From assembly GCA_934454745.1 (NCBI GenBank), contig CAKSGP010000066.1, forward strand, positions 1 through 7,481: DNA of 7,481 nucleotides. Direction: 5' to 3'. Source of the stretch: an uncultured Clostridia bacterium. Its GTDB lineage: Bacteria > Bacillota > Clostridia > UBA1381. A program made the translations under genes and the position numbers. Below, piece by piece: positions 5,108-7,481 of this stretch (its first letter is position 1; every line of letters starts with the position of its first letter). The notes below the pieces were generated by a model. The model did not search any database and was not told the DNA's origin. It saw nothing but the letters and a program-made list of their open reading frames with translations.

Positions 5108-6901
5108 ATGACAGAGAACAAGACAGTACTTGCATGGATAAAGGAAATGGCAGATATGTGCCAGCCCGACAAGCAGGTTTGGATTGACGGTAGCGAGGAA
5201 CAGCTTGAAGCACTAAGAGCAGAGGCTGTTGCAACAGGCGAAATGATTAAGCTTAACCAGGACAAGCTTCCGGGATGTTACTATCACAGAACAGCTCCCA
5301 ACGACGTTGCTCGAGTTGAGGACAGAACATTCATATGTACAGAAACAGAGGAAGAAGCAGGTCCTATCAACAACTGGATGGAGCCGGCAAAGATGTATGC
5401 AAAGCTTAACGCATTGTATGAGGGTTCAATGAAGGGCCGTACAATGTACATCATTCCTTATTCAATGGGTCCGGTAGGTTCACCATTCTCAAAGATAGGT
5501 ATTGAGCTGACAGACTCAATCTACGTTGTATTGAATATGGCAATTATGACAAGAGTCGGTAAGGCAGTTATGGACCAACTTGGTAACGCAGACGATGCAG
5601 AGTTTGTTAAGTGTCTTCACGCAAAGAAGGATGTTGATCCTGAGGAAAGATATATCGTTCAGTTCCCCCAGGACAACACAATTATGTCAGTTAACTCAGC
5701 TTACGGCGGTAACGTACTTCTTGGTAAGAAGTGTTTCGCGTTGAGAATAGCATCATACCTTGGTATGAAGCAGGGTTGGATGGCAGAGCATATGCTAATC
5801 CTTGGACTTGAAAATCCTCAGGGTGAGGTTAAGTATATCTGTGCTGCATTCCCATCAGCTTGCGGTAAGACAAATCTTGCAATGCTTATTCCGCCTAAGT
5901 ACCTTCAGGAAAAGGGCTATAAGGTATGGACAGTCGGTGACGACATCGCATGGCTTAACATAGGACCGGACGGCAGACTATATGCAATCAACCCCGAGGC
6001 AGGCTTCTTCGGCGTTGCACCGGGAACATCAACAAAGACAAACTTTAACGCACTTGAATCAACAAAGAAGAATACAATCTTCACAAACGTTGCTATCAAT
6101 AACGAAGATAACACAGTTTGGTGGGAAGGTCTTGACAAGAATCCTCCTGTTGATGCAACAGAGTGGAAGGGTGCTAAGGTAAACGGTCCTGAGTTTATAG
6201 CATCAGGCGAGAAGCTTGCTCATCCTAACTCAAGATTTACAGCTCCGGCTGTTAATTGTCCTTGCATCTCAAGCGAGTTTGAGAATCCTCAGGGTGTTCC
6301 TGTATCAGCAATCGTATTCGGTGGCAGACGTGCTAAGTGTGCTCCGTTGGTATATCAGTCAAGAGATTGGCAGCACGGTACATTTGTTGGTGCTATTATG
6401 GCATCAGAGACAACAGCAGCAGCTGCAGGTGCAGTAGGTGTTGTTCGTCGTGACCCGATGGCTATGAAGCCGTTTGTAGGCTACAATATGGCAACATATT
6501 GGGGTCACTGGCTTGAAATGGGTAAGAAGCTTGGCGATAAGGCTCCAAAGATATTCCACGTTAACTGGTTCAGAAAGGACGATGAAGGTAACTTCCTATG
6601 GCCAGGATTTGGCGACAATATGCGTGTACTTCTTTGGATTCTTGACAGATGTGATGGTAAGGTTGACGCTAAGGAATGTGCAATCGGTTATGTTCCTAAT
6701 GCTTGTGATATTGATATCACAGACCTTGATATGACACAGGAAGAGCTTGAAGCACTTCTTACAATAGACGCTAACGAGTGGTTAAAGGACGTAGAAGATC
6801 CTGAAACAGGCATAAAGCAGTACTTTGCACAGTTTGGCGATATGCTTCCTAAGGAAATGGCAGACGAGCTTGCTAAGCTTGAAGCAAACCTAAAGGCGTA
6901 A
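5108..6901 (+). CDS. pckG: Phosphoenolpyruvate carboxykinase, GTP-dependent
   Basis: This enzyme interconverts oxaloacetate + GTP and PEP + GDP + CO2 (EC 4.1.1.32) in the cytosol. The 597 residues match the GTP-type family. Landmarks are Arg69 in NDVARVEDRT, the R-loop AYGGN (198-202), metal ligands Lys208 (GKKCFALRIAS), His228 (AEHMLILG) and Asp278/279 (VGDDIAW), and the kinase-1a loop FPSACGKTNLAML (248-260) with the hyper-reactive Cys252. PNSRF (373-377), NCPCISSEFENPQG and FGGRRAK (404-410) follow. The SACGKTN loop separates it from the ATP-type pckA family. Everything needed for activity is present. The ATG has AGGAGG 9 nt upstream. Codon choice is strongly biased (AAG, GCA, GGT), suggesting high expression. 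Ruminococci and relatives often use PEPCK in the carboxylating direction towards succinate or malate; direction here is inference. The symbol pckA is sometimes used for this family too. Confidence 0.97.
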   Translation: MTENKTVLAWIKEMADMCQPDKQVWIDGSEEQLEALRAEAVATGEMIKLNQDKLPGCYYHRTAPNDVARVEDRTFICTETEEEAGPINNWMEPAKMYAKLNALYEGSMKGRTMYIIPYSMGPVGSPFSKIGIELTDSIYVVLNMAIMTRVGKAVMDQLGNADDAEFVKCLHAKKDVDPEERYIVQFPQDNTIMSVNSAYGGNVLLGKKCFALRIASYLGMKQGWMAEHMLILGLENPQGEVKYICAAFPSACGKTNLAMLIPPKYLQEKGYKVWTVGDDIAWLNIGPDGRLYAINPEAGFFGVAPGTSTKTNFNALESTKKNTIFTNVAINNEDNTVWWEGLDKNPPVDATEWKGAKVNGPEFIASGEKLAHPNSRFTAPAVNCPCISSEFENPQGVPVSAIVFGGRRAKCAPLVYQSRDWQHGTFVGAIMASETTAAAAGAVGVVRRDPMAMKPFVGYNMATYWGHWLEMGKKLGDKAPKIFHVNWFRKDDEGNFLWPGFGDNMRVLLWILDRCDGKVDAKECAIGYVPNACDIDITDLDMTQEELEALLTIDANEWLKDVEDPETGIKQYFAQFGDMLPKEMADELAKLEANLKA

Positions 6902-6932
6902 AAAAGGACTGCATAAAAATAGCATAGCAGTC
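6900..6932 (-). terminator. Terminator-like hairpin after pckG, with its U-tract on the minus strand
   Basis: GACTGC (6907-6912) pairs with GCAGTC (6927-6932) around a 14-nt loop. On the minus strand this is followed by a C and six T (6900-6905), so it would stop transcription coming from the IS remnant or the right-hand gene. The plus side has only ATTATG after the stem, a poor terminator for pckG. The stem is short, so strength is uncertain. Confidence 0.45.
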
Positions 6933-6944
6933 ATTATGAAGTAA

Positions 6945-6960
6945 ACCCCAAAGTTTAGAC
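6945..6960 (+). repeat. Left terminal inverted repeat of the IS3-family remnant
   Basis: ACCCCAAAGTTTAGAC matches the right-end repeat (7351-7367, minus strand) except for one G replaced by AA. It lies 11 bp beyond the transposase-fragment stop, which is the usual distance for the orfB end of such elements. Confidence 0.75.
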
Positions 6961-6971
6961 AAAATTAAATA

Positions 6972-7279
6972 TTAACTTGCTTGTGAGTGAGTTCGGTACT
7001 CAACCGGACTCACTCCTTTTAGTTTCATAGAAATTCTTTCACTTTTGTAGTAATCACTATATCTTTTTAGTTCTTCAATGAAAGCGGTAACACTTTCAAA
7101 CGTTTCACCATAAAACATTTCTACCTTAAGTCTGCCGAAGAAGTTTTCCATAGCTCCGTTATCCATACAATTACCTTTCCTTGACATACTTTGTATAATG
7201 TTATGTTCTTTAAGTAATCTATCTCCATCTGCGTATCCTGTAATTGTTGTCTTAATTGTTGATTTTCTGCCTGTTTTAC
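6972..7279 (-). pseudogene. Fused remnant of IS3-family orfA (zipper) and orfB (transposase C-terminus)
   Basis: Two pieces in different frames meet near 7217. From 7279 to about 7217 one frame reads VKQAENQQLRQQLQDTQM and then EIDYL, the leucine-zipper tail typical of OrfA. From about 7217 to 6972 the other frame gives 81 residues of the OrfB integrase C-terminus: LLKEHNIIQSMSRKGNCMDN, then MENFFGRLK, IEELKRYSDYY and a final LKGVSPVEYRTH. Only the last Glu of the DDE triad remains (codon 7146-7148); both catalytic Asp residues are lost. The ORF in the OrfB frame runs open to 7301, but its first 28 codons are an out-of-frame reading of the zipper and hairpin and have no OrfB homology. The protein, if made, cannot be an active transposase. 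Confidence 0.88.
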
Positions 7280-7281
7280 AC

Positions 7282-7328
7282 ATAAAAAATATGCACACCA
7301 AAAGTGTCTAACTTTTGGTGTGCATATT
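7282..7328 (-). terminator. 17-bp-stem hairpin with U-tract inside the IS remnant
   Basis: AATATGCACACCAAAAG (7288-7304) pairs perfectly with 7312-7328 around a 7-nt loop. On the minus strand a T-run follows (7284-7289), making a strong intrinsic terminator. It would stop transcripts from the right-hand gene before they reach the transposase frame, a common IS self-protection layout. The 5' arm and loop on the minus strand read GCACACCAAAAGTTAGACA, itself like an IS3-family end. Confidence 0.85.
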
Positions 7329-7350
7329 ATTAAAACTACTACGCTAAAAA

Positions 7351-7367
7351 GTCTAAATTTTTGGGGT
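7351..7367 (-). repeat. Right terminal inverted repeat of the IS3-family remnant
   Basis: On the minus strand this reads ACCCCAAAAATTTAGAC, preceded by TGTG. It is the orfA-side end of the element and pairs with the left repeat at 6945-6960. Confidence 0.75.
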
Positions 7368-7393
7368 CACATCCAAACAGCCCCTTTTAAGAT

Positions 7394-7481
7394 TTATTTA
7401 ATTATACCCTCCTTCATCGCCTGTACAAGTGCGTGCAAATCATCAATTTTGTTTTTAAGCTCCTTGCCCATATCCGTATCC
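7394..7481 (-). CDS. C-terminal end of an unrecognised protein (runs off the right edge)
   Basis: The last 28 codons and the TAA stop are in the window. The tail reads MGKELKNKIDDLHALVQAMK followed by EGIIK. It is charged and amphipathic with heptad-like Leu/Ile spacing, so probably a helix or short coiled coil. I do not recognise a family. The gene converges on pckG, and its 3' flank is only about 22 bp from the IS remnant, whose internal hairpin may now serve as its terminator. That it is coding rests on an open frame, similar codon use and a position ending at a natural gap between genes. Confidence 0.55.
   Translation of the reverse strand, partial: DTDMGKELKNKIDDLHALVQAMKEGIIK

Larger units (their letters stand above)
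6937..7371 (-). mobile_element. Decayed, internally deleted IS3-family insertion sequence
   Basis: About 435 bp lie between imperfect terminal inverted repeats. The left (6945-6960) reads ACCCCAAAGTTTAGAC. The right, read on the minus strand (7351-7367), reads ACCCCAAAAATTTAGAC. Both resemble IS3-family ends. Full elements are roughly 1.2-1.5 kb, so most of orfA and the catalytic core of orfB are gone. Outer boundaries were set at TG/CA dinucleotides and are uncertain by a few bases. No convincing target-site duplication is seen. The element sits between convergent genes, pckG and the right-edge gene, where insertion does little harm. It cannot transpose by itself but might be mobilised in trans. 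Confidence 0.85.

Noticed and set aside
5108..6901. ATP-dependent PEP carboxykinase (pckA type)
   Set aside because: The nucleotide loop is SACGKTN with the reactive Cys and the length is about 600 residues with NCPCISSEFENPQG, all features of the GTP family.
6972..7301. Intact 109-residue transposase or small integrase gene
   Set aside because: The first 28 codons are an out-of-frame reading of an OrfA zipper and a hairpin, and two of three catalytic acids are missing.
1..7481. CRISPR array, toxin-antitoxin pair, prophage or defence system
   Set aside because: There are no regularly spaced repeats and no matching protein families. All substantial open frames are accounted for by housekeeping genes and the IS remnant.

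Overview
This AT-rich window carries closely spaced genes with strong AGGAGG ribosome-binding sites. Its gene content is RNase Y, an 876-residue pyruvate, phosphate dikinase, a GTP-type PEP carboxykinase and a stand-alone Amidase_6 protein. Together these point to an anaerobic Gram-positive of the Clostridia, probably Oscillospiraceae/Ruminococcus-like. That placement is inference from gene families and style, not from a search.

Layout, left to right. Positions 1-475 (minus) hold the 5' part of rny (RNase Y), cut by the window edge. Positions 476-774 are a non-coding region with a near-perfect sigma-A promoter for rny and a roughly 200-nt leader rich in inverted repeats, one of which can cover the rny Shine-Dalgarno. 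A strong terminator (775-810) then closes ppdK (836-3466, minus). Between ppdK and the next gene is a divergent promoter region (3467-3665). A small Amidase_6 gene follows (3666-4154, plus) and converges on a HAD-family phosphatase (4198-4839, minus) over a shared 13-bp-stem terminator. A second divergent region (4840-5107) carries the phosphatase promoter, the pckG promoter and two long dyads. pckG (5108-6901, plus) follows. Positions 6937-7371 hold a decayed, internally deleted IS3-family element. The window ends with the last 28 codons of an unrecognised minus-strand gene.

PPDK links pyruvate and PEP, and PEPCK links oxaloacetate and PEP, so two of the main enzymes of the PEP node lie about 1.6 kb apart, each with its own promoter. 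In fermentative Clostridia this pair supports PPi-linked glycolysis, gluconeogenesis, or CO2-fixing flux towards C4 acids. The window does not show which direction dominates. The dyads at both promoters are candidate operators, but they do not resemble each other.

I see no CRISPR array, defence system, prophage, tRNA or rRNA. The items most worth checking are the rny leader and its apparent AUA start, the paired dyads at pckG, and the collapsed IS3 derivative.
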